A DNA stretch of 22,515 nt from Firmicutes bacterium UBA3910. Lineage in GTDB: Bacteria > Bacillota > Limnochordia > Darwinibacteriales > Darwinibacteriaceae. Location of the stretch: assembly GCA_002391465.1 (NCBI GenBank), contig DGFC01000105.1, positions 1 through 22,515 of the forward strand, written 5' to 3'. A program made the position numbers and the translations under genes. The notes under the pieces were generated by a model. The model made no database searches, was not told where the DNA came from, and was given only the letters and a program-made list of their open reading frames with translations. Positions 13,913-21,460 of this stretch are shown here, in pieces; positions within the stretch are counted from its first letter, which is position 1; every line of letters begins with the position of its first letter.

Positions 13913-14773
13913 CTATTGTTCCACTCCAACGCTGCTCTGACTTTGGCGCCGCAGTAGATGGGTGTGGACGCGTTTGGCTGCCAAGGCGATCAAATAACCT
14001 AGGCCTGTCAATACCACGATCACCGCCCCTGCGGGCAGGTTGAAGTGGTAGGAAGCGATCAGGCCGGCCAGTGTGAAGCCTAAGCTTAGCAGGGATGCCG
14101 CAACCATCATGCGGCTCAATTTGGATGTGTAAAGTCCAGCGATGGCAGCGGGCAGCGTGAGCAGGGCGATCACTAGAATCAAACCCACGATTTTCATCAG
14201 GATAACTACCGTCAAGGCGATCAGGCAGAGGAGCAGCATGTAAAGGAAGTCAACGGGCAGTCCCCGCAGCCTAGCCTGTTCCTCATCGAAGACGACAGCC
14301 ATGAACTGCCGGTAAAAGACGGCCACAATGAGGAGTATGGCGGCATCCAAAATCAGCAGGATGCGCAACACCGGATCGGTAACCATGAGGATGTTGCCGA
14401 ACAAAAAGCTCATGAGATCTACATTGTAGCCGGGTGTGAGGGACATGAAGATAATACCCACTGCCATACCCACCGCCCATAGGGCTCCCATAATGGTGTC
14501 TTCGTGCTGTTTCGCTCTGAGGTTGACAAAACCCATTAGGAGGGCGGAGAAAACAGCCGCAGCAATAGCACCATGCAGGGGATCGGCGCCTAAGTAATAG
14601 GCAACACCCATACCCCCTAACACGGCGTGGGCAATGCCGCCGCTGATAAACGTGATCCGCTTTACCACCACATAAGTACCGATAATCCCGCTGGCCAGGC
14701 TGGCCAGGATACCGGCCGCCACCGCGTTCTGCATAAAGCTGAATTGTTGCAGTGCTTGAAAAAACTCACCCAT
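13913..14773 (-). CDS. znuB: Zinc (or manganese) ABC transporter permease, ZnuB-like
   Basis: A 286-aa ABC-3 family permease with about eight hydrophobic helices. Typical segments: YVVVKRITFISGGIAHAVLGGMGVAYYLG, LMSFLFGNIL and FDEEQARLRGLPVDFLYMLLL, which are conserved in metal-importing permeases. It forms the membrane channel for the metal delivered by the ZnuA-like protein. ATG at 14773 with GGGG 5 bases upstream; it starts 21 bases after the ATPase stop. The substrate is inferred from the binding protein and regulator, since ABC-3 sequences alone do not separate Zn from Mn. Confidence 0.93.
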   Translation of the reverse strand: MGEFFQALQQFSFMQNAVAAGILASLASGIIGTYVVVKRITFISGGIAHAVLGGMGVAYYLGADPLHGAIAAAVFSALLMGFVNLRAKQHEDTIMGALWAVGMAVGIIFMSLTPGYNVDLMSFLFGNILMVTDPVLRILLILDAAILLIVAVFYRQFMAVVFDEEQARLRGLPVDFLYMLLLCLIALTVVILMKIVGLILVIALLTLPAAIAGLYTSKLSRMMVAASLLSLGFTLAGLIASYHFNLPAGAVIVVLTGLGYLIALAAKRVHTHLLRRQSQSSVGVEQ

Positions 14774-14794
14774 ACTAACCCCACATCTCCAGTT

Positions 14795-15526
14795 CTACAG
14801 CGCGCAGCGGTGCTGAATCATTTCTACCGAACTCCGATAGAGCCCAGCCAACACTTCGCTTGTTATCTCTTCCGTTTTATGAACCGCAAGCCATTGATTG
14901 AGGCAGGCCACTTTATTCACGTAAGCGGAGACGAAGCCCAAATCATGGGACACGATGAGAATGGTGATCTCTTCATTCAGGCGGGACAACAGCTCATAGA
15001 CATCTTGTTCCACGCGGGAATCCACACTGGCCGTTGGTTCGTCCAGAATTAAAAGCTTCGGTTTGGCCACTAAAGCCCGGGCGATCAACACCCTCTGTTT
15101 CTGCCCGCCGGAAAGATCGCCATAGCGGTATTCCCCCAAGTTGTCTACACCCAAAAGTCCCATGGCCTCCTGGGCCGCAGCGTAGTCCTCCCTTTTGTAG
15201 CGGGGGAAAAATGCCCGGCGCTCCAACCTTCCCATTAGCACCACTTCCAACGCGCTCACCGGGAAATCGGGGTCAAAAACACCGTGTTGAGGGACATAGC
15301 CTACCATATGTCTGGCCTTGGCAGGGGGTAGACCGAACACCCGCACTTTACCCCGTTCCGCCTTGAGAGATCCTAGGATCAACCGGAGCAGCGTTGTCTT
15401 TCCGCCGCCATTGGGGCCCACCACTGCCATGTAATCCTTGGGCTCCACTGTTAAATTGATGTCGCTCAAAACAGGACGGTGGTCGTAGGCAAAACTTACG
15501 CCTTCGATACTTATCACTTTATCCAT
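14795..15526 (-). CDS. znuC: Zinc (or manganese) ABC transporter ATPase, ZnuC-like
   Basis: A 243-aa ABC ATPase. Walker A GPNGGGKTT (near residue 38), Q-loop VPQHGVFDPDFP, signature LSGGQKQRVLIARAL, Walker B LLILDEPTASVD and the switch VSHD are all intact. The sequence VGYVPQ...VFDPDFPVSALEVVLMGR is typical of metal-uptake ATPases. AAGGAG lies 9 bases before the ATG at 15526 and overlaps the end of the binding-protein gene, only 3 bases away, so the two are coupled. Confidence 0.95.
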   Translation of the reverse strand: MDKVISIEGVSFAYDHRPVLSDINLTVEPKDYMAVVGPNGGGKTTLLRLILGSLKAERGKVRVFGLPPAKARHMVGYVPQHGVFDPDFPVSALEVVLMGRLERRAFFPRYKREDYAAAQEAMGLLGVDNLGEYRYGDLSGGQKQRVLIARALVAKPKLLILDEPTASVDSRVEQDVYELLSRLNEEITILIVSHDLGFVSAYVNKVACLNQWLAVHKTEEITSEVLAGLYRSSVEMIQHRCAL

Positions 15527-15529
15527 CGC

Positions 15530-16423
15530 TCAATACTCCTTTTTGATTGTCTCCCCAATCGACCTGAGGTTTGCGCTGTAATCTTCAGCTAAGGGATCGA
15601 GTTTGACAACCTTACCCCCCACCGCTTCTGCGATGGCAAACGCGGTGGTGCTGTCATACTGCTCTTCCAAGAAAATGACCTTGATGTCTTCCCTTCTGGC
15701 CAGCTCAATCAGCTCTGTCAGTGTGCGGGCACCGGGCTCCTTACCCTCGCTCTCGATGGGGATCTGCTGGATGTTATAACGATCGAGGAGATAGCCCCAA
15801 GCCGGATGGTAGACTATCAGCTTGTTTGTGGGCAGGGTCTCCAACACTTCTGCCAAGTCCCGATCCAGTTCATCCAATTCGCGCTGAAAAGCGTGGAGGT
15901 TTTCCCTGTAGTATTCCTCGTTTTCCCCGTCTACAGCACTTAAATGCTGGAAAATTGTTTCTGCCTGAATCTTCACCAGAAGGGGATCGAGCCAAATATG
16001 GGGATCCTTCTCTCCACTAGCGTGGGAATGACCGTCATGGCTGGAACCCTCAATTTCCCGCAGGGTGATACCCTGCCTTGTATCCACAATTTTCAGGGAG
16101 GGGTTGAGCTCTTGAATCTTATCGATTATGGCCTGCTCAAAGGTTACACCGATCCGGAAGTAAAGGGAAGCGTTGGCCAAAGCAGCCATGTCCCGCGGGA
16201 GAGGATCAAAGGTGGAGTGACTCTGCCCCGGACCGACCAAGACAGATACGTCCACTTTGTCCCCACCGATTTTCTCCACGAAATATTTCTGCGGCAGAAT
16301 GCTCACAAAAACGTTAAGCCGCTCCCGTTCCACAACTCCTGTATCAAGAGAAGGGAGATAAAAACGGATAAGGAGGAATGCCGCCGTTGCAATTATCACC
16401 AATAGGGGTACGAGTTTTTTCAT
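15530..16423 (-). CDS. znuA: Zinc-binding protein of the ABC importer, ZnuA-like, membrane-anchored
   Basis: A 297-aa cluster A-I (TroA-type) substrate-binding protein. Likely metal ligands are His69 (GQSHSTFDP), His142 (DPHIWLDP), His206 (VYHPAWGY) and an Asp near 276. A third ligand of His rather than Glu favours Zn over Mn. A short His-rich loop (SSHDGHSHASG, 127-137) also fits zinc. Residues 4-23 are a hydrophobic segment without a lipobox cysteine, so it is probably held by an uncleaved signal anchor, or secreted, rather than lipidated. ATG at 16423 chosen because AGGAGGG lies directly upstream; an in-frame start at 16456 would extend into the regulator gene. It begins 10 bases after the regulator stop. 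Confidence 0.93.
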   Translation of the reverse strand: MKKLVPLLVIIATAAFLLIRFYLPSLDTGVVERERLNVFVSILPQKYFVEKIGGDKVDVSVLVGPGQSHSTFDPLPRDMAALANASLYFRIGVTFEQAIIDKIQELNPSLKIVDTRQGITLREIEGSSHDGHSHASGEKDPHIWLDPLLVKIQAETIFQHLSAVDGENEEYYRENLHAFQRELDELDRDLAEVLETLPTNKLIVYHPAWGYLLDRYNIQQIPIESEGKEPGARTLTELIELARREDIKVIFLEEQYDSTTAFAIAEAVGGKVVKLDPLAEDYSANLRSIGETIKKEY

Positions 16424-16433
16424 GGCCACCCTC

Positions 16434-16697
16434 CTAATTCTCAGCGGTGCAGACAATGTGCACTGCCCGGCAGTCCGGGCACTTTTCCAAGGTGTGATTG
16501 TGGCGAAACTCCTGCCAGTGCTCCTGCTGCTCGGGGGTGAGGATCCCCGTTCCCAAACAGAGGGGACAGGTTCCCTCGAGGGCGGCTAAAATGGCGTTGC
16601 GGATAAACTCCGAACGGTTGGGAATGCCTTCCATTGCCTTACTCAACTCTGGATCTACCTTAAAGGAGATGATCTCCCGTTTCTTTTTGCTGCTCAT
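16434..16697 (-). CDS. Ribbon-helix-helix regulator with Cys/His metal site
   Basis: An 87-aa protein. Residues 7-41 form a ribbon-helix-helix DNA-binding domain (IISFKVDPELSKAME then NRSEFIRNAILAAL), like the N-terminal domain of NikR and CopG. The C-terminus carries CPLC (44-47), His60, His66, His68, CPDC (73-76), His80 and Cys83, which looks like a zinc-ribbon or metal-sensing module. The ATG at 16697 has GAGGTGG 8 bases upstream; an in-frame TTG at 16733 would make that site coding. It is the first gene of the zinc operon, downstream of two matching palindromes on the promoter, so it is very likely the autoregulatory zinc sensor. It is not a Fur/Zur protein. Direct metal sensing is inference. 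Confidence 0.9.
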   Translation of the reverse strand: MSSKKKREIISFKVDPELSKAMEGIPNRSEFIRNAILAALEGTCPLCLGTGILTPEQQEHWQEFRHNHTLEKCPDCRAVHIVCTAEN

Positions 16698-16723
16698 AGA
16701 CTGGTCCACCTCTATAATTTCTT

Positions 16724-16740
16724 GTAATACCAAGTATTAC
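16724..16740. promoter_or_regulatory. Operator 1 of the zinc operon
   Basis: GTAATA-CCAAG-TATTAC: a 17-base palindrome of the form GTAATA-N5-TATTAC (7-bp arms GTAATAC/GTATTAC here). It covers the predicted transcription start (~16738). Same sequence form as operator 2, with centres 24 bp apart. Confidence 0.8.
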
Positions 16741-16744
16741 TTAT

Positions 16745-16773
16745 ACAGTAATACAACATATTACCTTTGTCAA
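16745..16773 (-). promoter_or_regulatory. Promoter of the zinc operon
   Basis: On the minus strand a perfect TTGACA (16773-16768) is 17 bases from TACTGT (16750-16745). The predicted start is near 16738, about 40 bases upstream of the regulator ATG. Operator 2 lies between the two boxes. Confidence 0.7.
16748..16764. promoter_or_regulatory. Operator 2 of the zinc operon
   Basis: GTAATA-CAACA-TATTAC: second copy of the 17-base palindrome, located between the -35 and -10 boxes. A dimeric or tetrameric ribbon-helix-helix protein bound here would block RNA polymerase. Only these two copies were noticed in the window. Confidence 0.8.
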
Positions 16774-16861
16774 TCACTAAGTAATTGCCGAACTTGAATT
16801 AGGCGGGAAATATGATAACCTAAACTATGAAGCAAAACGACGGCAGTACAAGGAGGATGGC

Positions 16862-17515
16862 ATGAATCAACGAACTTTCATTTTCTTTGATCTAGATGGA
16901 ACATTAACCGATCCGGGCGAAGGCATCATCAATTCCCTTATCTACGCCCTACGCCACTTTGATATTGAAGGGGACCCTGACACTTTGGCCAAATTCATCG
17001 GCCCACCCCTCCTCGATTCATTCCAGCGATTCTATGGTTTCGATGAGGCAAAGGCTCGCCAGGCAATTAAGGTCTACCGCGAGTACTTCAATGACCACGG
17101 TGTGCTGGCAAACTACGAGTATCCGGGTATCACCGAACTGCTGCAGGCTCTCACCGACGCAGGCAAACGCCTGGCAGTTGCCACCAGCAAACCGACCATA
17201 TACGCGGTTCAGGTCTTGGAACACTTTAAACTCGACCGGTTTTTCCCCCAGGCATGGATCATCGGTAGTTTCCTTGACGGTACCAGAACGAACAAAGCTG
17301 AGTTGATCGCCGAGGCCCTGCGGGTAACGGGAGCAGTTCCGGAGGATACTGTCATGGTTGGCGACCGCAAGTTCGACATCCTAGGAGCTAAGGCAAACGG
17401 CATGGATGCCATAGGTGTGACCTACGGCTACGGAGAGGAACAAGAACTAAAGGAAGCAGGCGCACTCCACGTCGTCCACTCAGTTGAAGAGCTGAAAAGC
17501 CTACTTCTGGGATAG
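16862..17515 (+). CDS. HAD-family phosphatase, phosphoglycolate-phosphatase-like
   Basis: A 217-aa haloacid-dehalogenase hydrolase. Motif I is FFDLDGTLTD (nucleophile Asp9, acid/base Asp11 by position), motif II is VATSKP, and motif IV is MVGDRKFDILGAKANGMDAIGV. A helical cap (about 20-80) fits the Gph/PpaX group. The substrate cannot be told; phosphoglycolate, pyrophosphate or nucleotides are possible. AGGAGG at 16851-16856 is 5 bases before the ATG. Monocistronic: divergent from the zinc operon and closed by a terminator. Whether the zinc operators affect it is unknown. Confidence 0.92.
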   Translation: MNQRTFIFFDLDGTLTDPGEGIINSLIYALRHFDIEGDPDTLAKFIGPPLLDSFQRFYGFDEAKARQAIKVYREYFNDHGVLANYEYPGITELLQALTDAGKRLAVATSKPTIYAVQVLEHFKLDRFFPQAWIIGSFLDGTRTNKAELIAEALRVTGAVPEDTVMVGDRKFDILGAKANGMDAIGVTYGYGEEQELKEAGALHVVHSVEELKSLLLG

Positions 17516-17556
17516 TATGGGACTACCAGGATTCTCCCAAAAGTAGATGCAGTGAA

Positions 17557-17588
17557 GGCTCTGCCCAGACGGGCAGGGTCTTTTTTTT
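17557..17588 (+). terminator. Intrinsic terminator after the HAD phosphatase
   Basis: GGCTCTGCCC (17557-17566) pairs with GGGCAGGGTC (17571-17580), 10 bp including two G-U pairs with a 4-base loop, followed by eight T (17581-17588). Confidence 0.95.
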
Positions 17589-17600
17589 GTCACAACCGCC

Positions 17601-17629
17601 TTGACTTTGTTTTGTATAAGGAATATTAT
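17601..17629 (+). promoter_or_regulatory. Promoter of the marR-ftsH operon
   Basis: TTGACT (17601-17606) and TATTAT (17624-17629) with a 17-base spacer: each box differs from consensus at one position. The predicted start is near 17636, giving a leader of about 58 bases. Confidence 0.8.
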
Positions 17630-17646
17630 GTATATAGAATACATTA
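17626..17646. promoter_or_regulatory. Candidate MarR operator
   Basis: TTATGTAT (17626-17633) and ATACATTA (17639-17646) form an inverted repeat (7 of 8 positions) with a 5-base spacer. It overlaps the -10 box and start site. The size and place are typical of MarR autorepression sites. Confidence 0.55.
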
Positions 17647-17652
17647 TTTATA

Positions 17653-17674
17653 GATATTGTTTTTTGGCAATATC
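17653..17674. promoter_or_regulatory. Second inverted repeat in the marR leader
   Basis: GATATTG (17653-17659) and CAATATC (17668-17674) form a perfect 7-bp inverted repeat with an 8-base spacer containing T6. It ends 8 bases before the AAGGAGG. It may be a second binding site or an RNA hairpin near the ribosome site. Confidence 0.4.
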
Positions 17675-17693
17675 AATCAACAAGGAGGCAGGT

Positions 17694-18158
17694 ATGGATA
17701 TCCGCCAATTTCAAGATTTGATGTGGGAACTCTTTCGTTCCATTTCCCACGGTATTAACGGAACGGTGCGTCTCATCGCCGATTCCAAAGGAATCACCAT
17801 GACCCAGATGCGTATCTTAGTGGAACTGAAACACCGTGGCGAAAGCCCCGTAGGGGACCTGGCCCTGGCCGTTGACTCGGCACCGGGCAACACTTCTGCC
17901 ATGTGCAAGACCCTGGAAAAGAAGGGCCTGGTGAGCAGAACCCGCAATCCGGAAGATGAACGCATCGTCTTGATCAACCTAACCGCATCGGGCAAGAGCC
18001 TGCTGGGGGAAATTGATCAAGCACTGACGGAGACATTCGATCCAGTCTTAGCCCAGTATTCCCCACTAGACTACGAGCAGATTATTACTGGGATAAGAAA
18101 ACTCGATGACATTATGAACGACCTGCGCCACGCTTTTGATCCCAACCAAAGGAGGTAA
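17694..18158 (+). CDS. MarR-family transcriptional regulator
   Basis: A 154-aa winged-helix regulator. The DNA-binding core runs from about residue 36 to 105: MTQMRILVEL (helix), GDLALAVDSAPGNTSAMCKTLEKKGLVSR (recognition helix) and NPEDERIVLINLTASG (wing with the family Asp-x-Arg). ATG at 17694 is chosen because AAGGAGG is 5 bases upstream; an upstream in-frame start would lie on the promoter. The ftsH gene begins 3 bases after its stop, so both are co-transcribed. It probably represses its own operon through the inverted repeats upstream. The ligand is unknown. Confidence 0.94.
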   Translation: MDIRQFQDLMWELFRSISHGINGTVRLIADSKGITMTQMRILVELKHRGESPVGDLALAVDSAPGNTSAMCKTLEKKGLVSRTRNPEDERIVLINLTASGKSLLGEIDQALTETFDPVLAQYSPLDYEQIITGIRKLDDIMNDLRHAFDPNQRR

Positions 18159-18161
18159 GAT

Positions 18162-19988
18162 ATGCCAAAACACAGAAAACCGCCGAAAAGACCCCTACTG
18201 ATCTATTACATCGGCTCACTCCTCGTCATTCTCCTCTTCAACATGCTGATTATGCCCTTGATCATGAACGGCCGCTTCGCAGAGGTTGATTACAGCACTT
18301 TCCTGCGGGCCATTGAAGAGAACAGAGTTCAGCAAGTGGAAATGAGCGCTGATACACAGGAGATTAGATATGTAGCTGTCGACAACAACGGCAGACTCCA
18401 ATCTTATGTAACGGTAGCCATGCCTGACCCCAACTTATTGGAAAGGCTTAGCTCCAGTGAAAACGAGATCCGTTTTTCTCGGATCAAACCAACCCAGCCC
18501 TCACCCATCATGACGTTCTTATTCAGTTTTATCCTTCCCCTATTCATCATCTTCGGTTTAGGCAGATTGTTCTCCAAGCGATTCCAAGCCCGTTGGGAAG
18601 GGGCCATGAGTTTTGGTAAGAGCAACGCTCGGATTTATGTGGAAGCGCAAACGGGTAAGACCTTTGCCGATGTTGCCGGTCAAGACGAAGCCAAGGAAGC
18701 ACTGCAGGAAATAGTGGATTTCCTCCACGATCCGGAGAAGTACACGCGTATCGGTGCTACCCTGCCCAAAGGAGCGCTCTTGGTCGGCCCACCGGGTACA
18801 GGTAAGACACTCCTGGCCCAAGCGGTAGCGGGCGAAGCCCAAGTTCCTTTCTTCTCCATTTCCGGTTCGGAGTTTGTGGAGATGTTTGTGGGTGTTGGTG
18901 CAGCTAAAGTGAGGGATCTCTTTAAACAGGCAACCGAAAAGGCACCTTGTATAGTGTTCATCGACGAAATTGATACCATTGGTAAGCGCCGCGGTGAAGG
19001 GGGTTTTTCCGGCAACGATGAGCGGGAACAGACCCTGAACCAACTCCTCACCGAGATGGACGGTTTTGATGGACGCAAGGGTGTAGTGCTCTTAGCCGCT
19101 ACCAATAGGCCCGAATCTTTGGATCCCGCCCTGCTCCGTCCGGGACGCTTTGACAGGCGCATTCCAGTCGAGCTTCCCGATCTGGCCGGTAGGATCGCCA
19201 TCCTAAAGGTTCATGCCGCTAAGGTAAATATGTCTGAGCATGTGGACTTTGAGGTTATCGCCCGTTCCACCGCCGGCGCGTCCGGTGCAGACCTGGCCAA
19301 TATTATCAACGAAGCTGCCCTGCGGGCAGTGCGCATGGGCCGGGATGCTGTGGAGCAGGAAGACTTGGAGGAGAGCGTTGAGGTTGTTATCGCCGGTTAC
19401 CAGAGAAAAAATGCTGCAATCTCACCAAAGGAAAAGGAGCTCATTGCCTACCACGAAATTGGCCATGCCCTGGTGGCAGCCAAACAGACCAACTCCGCTC
19501 CGGTGCACAAGATTACCATCATCCCCCGCACCTCTGGTGCCCTAGGCTACACGATGCAGGTAGAAGAAGACGAACGCTATCTGCTCACTAAAGAAGAAGC
19601 CATGGCTCGCATTGCTACCCTCACAGGCGGCCGGGCCGCAGAAGAGCTGATCTTTAACTCCAGCACCACCGGTGCAGCCAATGACATTGAAAAGGCGACG
19701 AAACTGGCCCGGGCCATGGTAACTCGCTACGGGATGAGTGAGGAGTTCGGTATGGTCGCCCTGGAAACGGTAACCAATCCCTATCTTGGCGGTGACACAA
19801 CCCTTACCTGCTCCAGTGAAACTGCAGCAGCAGTTGATAAAGCGGTGATCGAGATCATCAGAAAAGCTCATGCAACAGCAGTTAACATCCTCAAGGACAA
19901 TATGGATAAACTGCACGAACTGGCCAGACACCTGTTACAAAAGGAAACGCTCACCGGTGAAGAATTCATGGAGATTCTAAACGGCTAG
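18162..19988 (+). CDS. ftsH: ATP-dependent zinc metalloprotease FtsH
   Basis: A 608-aa membrane AAA+ protease. It has two membrane helices (about 12-36 and 115-137) around a small external domain. The AAA domain has Walker A GPPGTGKT (209-216), pore loop FVGVG (242-246), Walker B IVFIDEID (264-271) and the SRH ATNRPESLDPALLRPGRFDRR. The peptidase domain has HEIGH (431-435; the family usually has HEAGH) and the third zinc ligand Asp508 in GAANDIEKAT. All catalytic residues are present, so it should degrade membrane and unstable cytoplasmic proteins. AAAGGAGG lies at the end of marR. Control by a dedicated MarR protein rather than the usual tilS-hpt context suggests a second, inducible FtsH. 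Confidence 0.97.
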   Translation: MPKHRKPPKRPLLIYYIGSLLVILLFNMLIMPLIMNGRFAEVDYSTFLRAIEENRVQQVEMSADTQEIRYVAVDNNGRLQSYVTVAMPDPNLLERLSSSENEIRFSRIKPTQPSPIMTFLFSFILPLFIIFGLGRLFSKRFQARWEGAMSFGKSNARIYVEAQTGKTFADVAGQDEAKEALQEIVDFLHDPEKYTRIGATLPKGALLVGPPGTGKTLLAQAVAGEAQVPFFSISGSEFVEMFVGVGAAKVRDLFKQATEKAPCIVFIDEIDTIGKRRGEGGFSGNDEREQTLNQLLTEMDGFDGRKGVVLLAATNRPESLDPALLRPGRFDRRIPVELPDLAGRIAILKVHAAKVNMSEHVDFEVIARSTAGASGADLANIINEAALRAVRMGRDAVEQEDLEESVEVVIAGYQRKNAAISPKEKELIAYHEIGHALVAAKQTNSAPVHKITIIPRTSGALGYTMQVEEDERYLLTKEEAMARIATLTGGRAAEELIFNSSTTGAANDIEKATKLARAMVTRYGMSEEFGMVALETVTNPYLGGDTTLTCSSETAAAVDKAVIEIIRKAHATAVNILKDNMDKLHELARHLLQKETLTGEEFMEILNG

Positions 19989-19997
19989 ACAAAAACT

Positions 19998-20021
19998 AAA
20001 GCCGCCCTTTCGGGCGGCTTT
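19998..20021 (+). terminator. Terminator between ftsH and the convergent gltD-like gene
   Basis: AAAGCCGCCC (19998-20007) pairs with GGGCGGCTTT (20012-20021), 10 bp with a TTTC loop. On the plus strand only TTT then GCC follows; on the minus strand the stem is followed by AGTTTTTG, so it may serve both genes. Confidence 0.8.
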
Positions 20022-20032
20022 GCCTATCACTG

Positions 20033-21271
20033 TTAGTTTAGTCCGTCGATGTATTCTTCTATGGCAGCTGCAACCTTTTTGGAGAAACTGACTGCCTCTA
20101 CCACCGTCTTCGCCCCCGTGACCACATCACCTGAAGCGAAGATTCCATTTCGGCTCGTGCGGCCGAACTCATCCACCGCAACAAGGCCCCTATCGGTAAC
20201 GTCAATACCCTTGGTGGACGAGACAATTACATCCCTAGGTCCCTGACCGATGGCGATTATGGCGGAATCAACTTCCAACAGGCTTTCGGTACCGGGAATG
20301 GGTACTACCCGCTGTTTCCCTTCGCCGTCATCCTCCAGTCTCGTGTCTACCAGGATCACGCCTTCATCTACAAACTCCACCGGATCCTTGTAAAAGAGGA
20401 AGTTTGCTCCATCGATCTTGGCAAATTCCAGTTCAATGTCCCTGGCCGCAACATGCTCTTCGCCCCTGCGGGCTACAACATACACTTCCTCGGCGCCGTG
20501 GCGGAAGGCGGTTCGCGCCACATCCATGGCCACATTACCTGCTCCGATCACCGCCACTGTCTTACCCAGCCTGTATACACTGGGATTCCGCAAATATTCT
20601 ATGGCGTAGTGGACATGGCCCAGGCTTTCGCCCTTCTTATTCATCCGATGGGGTCTCCAAACACCCGTCCCCAAAAAGATGGCCTGATAGCCATCGCGGA
20701 ACAGATCGTCAACCGTCAAGGTAGTCCCTATATTGGTGTTGGGCCTGATTTTCACGCCGCTCATAAGCAGCTGATCCATGAGCCGATCCAAAACCCGTTT
20801 CGGCAGCCTAAACTCGGGGATACCGTAGCGCAGGATCCCGCCGATCTGCTCGTTTGCTTCAAAGATTGTCACATCAAAATCCCGCTGGGAAAGTTGAAAG
20901 GCGATGGTGATTCCGGCCGGGCCTGAACCCACCACTGCCACTCTCCCCCGCTCCCCGGTGGAAACATGCGGTTTATGGATGTTGAGGTAATAATCGGAGA
21001 TGTATTCTTCAATGGCGCTAATCTGAACCGGCGAACCTTTCCGGCCCAAAACGCAGTGCCCCTCACATTGATTCTCTTGGGGGCAGACGTGGCAGCACAC
21101 TAACGACAAGGGATTATTCTCAAAAAGAAGCTGGCCTGCCTCTGCGATCCGGCTCTCCAGCAGTAGATGGATGGCCTCGCGGATCGGTGTTGCCACCGGG
21201 CACCCCTTGGTACACATGGGTGTCCGGCACTGAAGGCAGCGCCTAGCATCTTCAATAACGTGTTTGCTCAC
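20033..21271 (-). CDS. GltD-like NAD(P)H-dependent Fe-S flavoprotein (glutamate synthase small-subunit family)
   Basis: A 412-aa protein. The N-terminal domain has the two Fe-S cysteine groups of the GltD family (CLQCRTPMCTKGCPV and CCHVC...CEGHC). FAD binding follows in VAVVGSGPAGITIAFQL, a NAD(P) site in VAVIGAGNVAMDVARTA, and a C-terminal FAD motif in GIFASGDVVTGAKTVVEAV. Family members transfer electrons from NAD(P)H, as in glutamate synthase beta subunit, NfnB or sulfide dehydrogenase. No large subunit (GltB) or NfnA partner is present, so its acceptor is unknown. I prefer GTG 21271, with GGAG 9 bases upstream; GTG 21304 would add 11 residues but lacks a ribosome site. It converges on ftsH. 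Confidence 0.93.
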   Translation of the reverse strand: MSKHVIEDARRCLQCRTPMCTKGCPVATPIREAIHLLLESRIAEAGQLLFENNPLSLVCCHVCPQENQCEGHCVLGRKGSPVQISAIEEYISDYYLNIHKPHVSTGERGRVAVVGSGPAGITIAFQLSQRDFDVTIFEANEQIGGILRYGIPEFRLPKRVLDRLMDQLLMSGVKIRPNTNIGTTLTVDDLFRDGYQAIFLGTGVWRPHRMNKKGESLGHVHYAIEYLRNPSVYRLGKTVAVIGAGNVAMDVARTAFRHGAEEVYVVARRGEEHVAARDIELEFAKIDGANFLFYKDPVEFVDEGVILVDTRLEDDGEGKQRVVPIPGTESLLEVDSAIIAIGQGPRDVIVSSTKGIDVTDRGLVAVDEFGRTSRNGIFASGDVVTGAKTVVEAVSFSKKVAAAIEEYIDGLN

Positions 21272-21330
21272 TGCTTCATTCTCCTCCCTGCTCAGAGAAC
21301 TCACCGCTGAGCTTGCTGAGCTCCCAGATA

Positions 21331-21359
21331 ATTATAGGGGAGCGAGCCTGGGAAGACAA
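21331..21359 (-). promoter_or_regulatory. Promoter of the gltD-like gene
   Basis: On the minus strand TTGTCT (21359-21354) and a perfect TATAAT (21336-21331) are 17 bases apart. The start would be near 21324, leaving a 53-base leader to the GTG at 21271 or 20 bases to the GTG at 21304. Confidence 0.7.
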
Positions 21360-21460
21360 CGGAGTACAAGCAAACTCTTTGTTACAATTTCCTCCAAGCA
21401 GGGATGAAACAAAAGATCCGGAATACTAGAAGGAAAATTTTGGGCTGGGAGGTTGAGATC

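Noticed and set aside
18558..19201. Long minus-strand frames inside ftsH
   Set aside because: They mirror the ftsH codons, have no ribosome sites and no recognisable domains.
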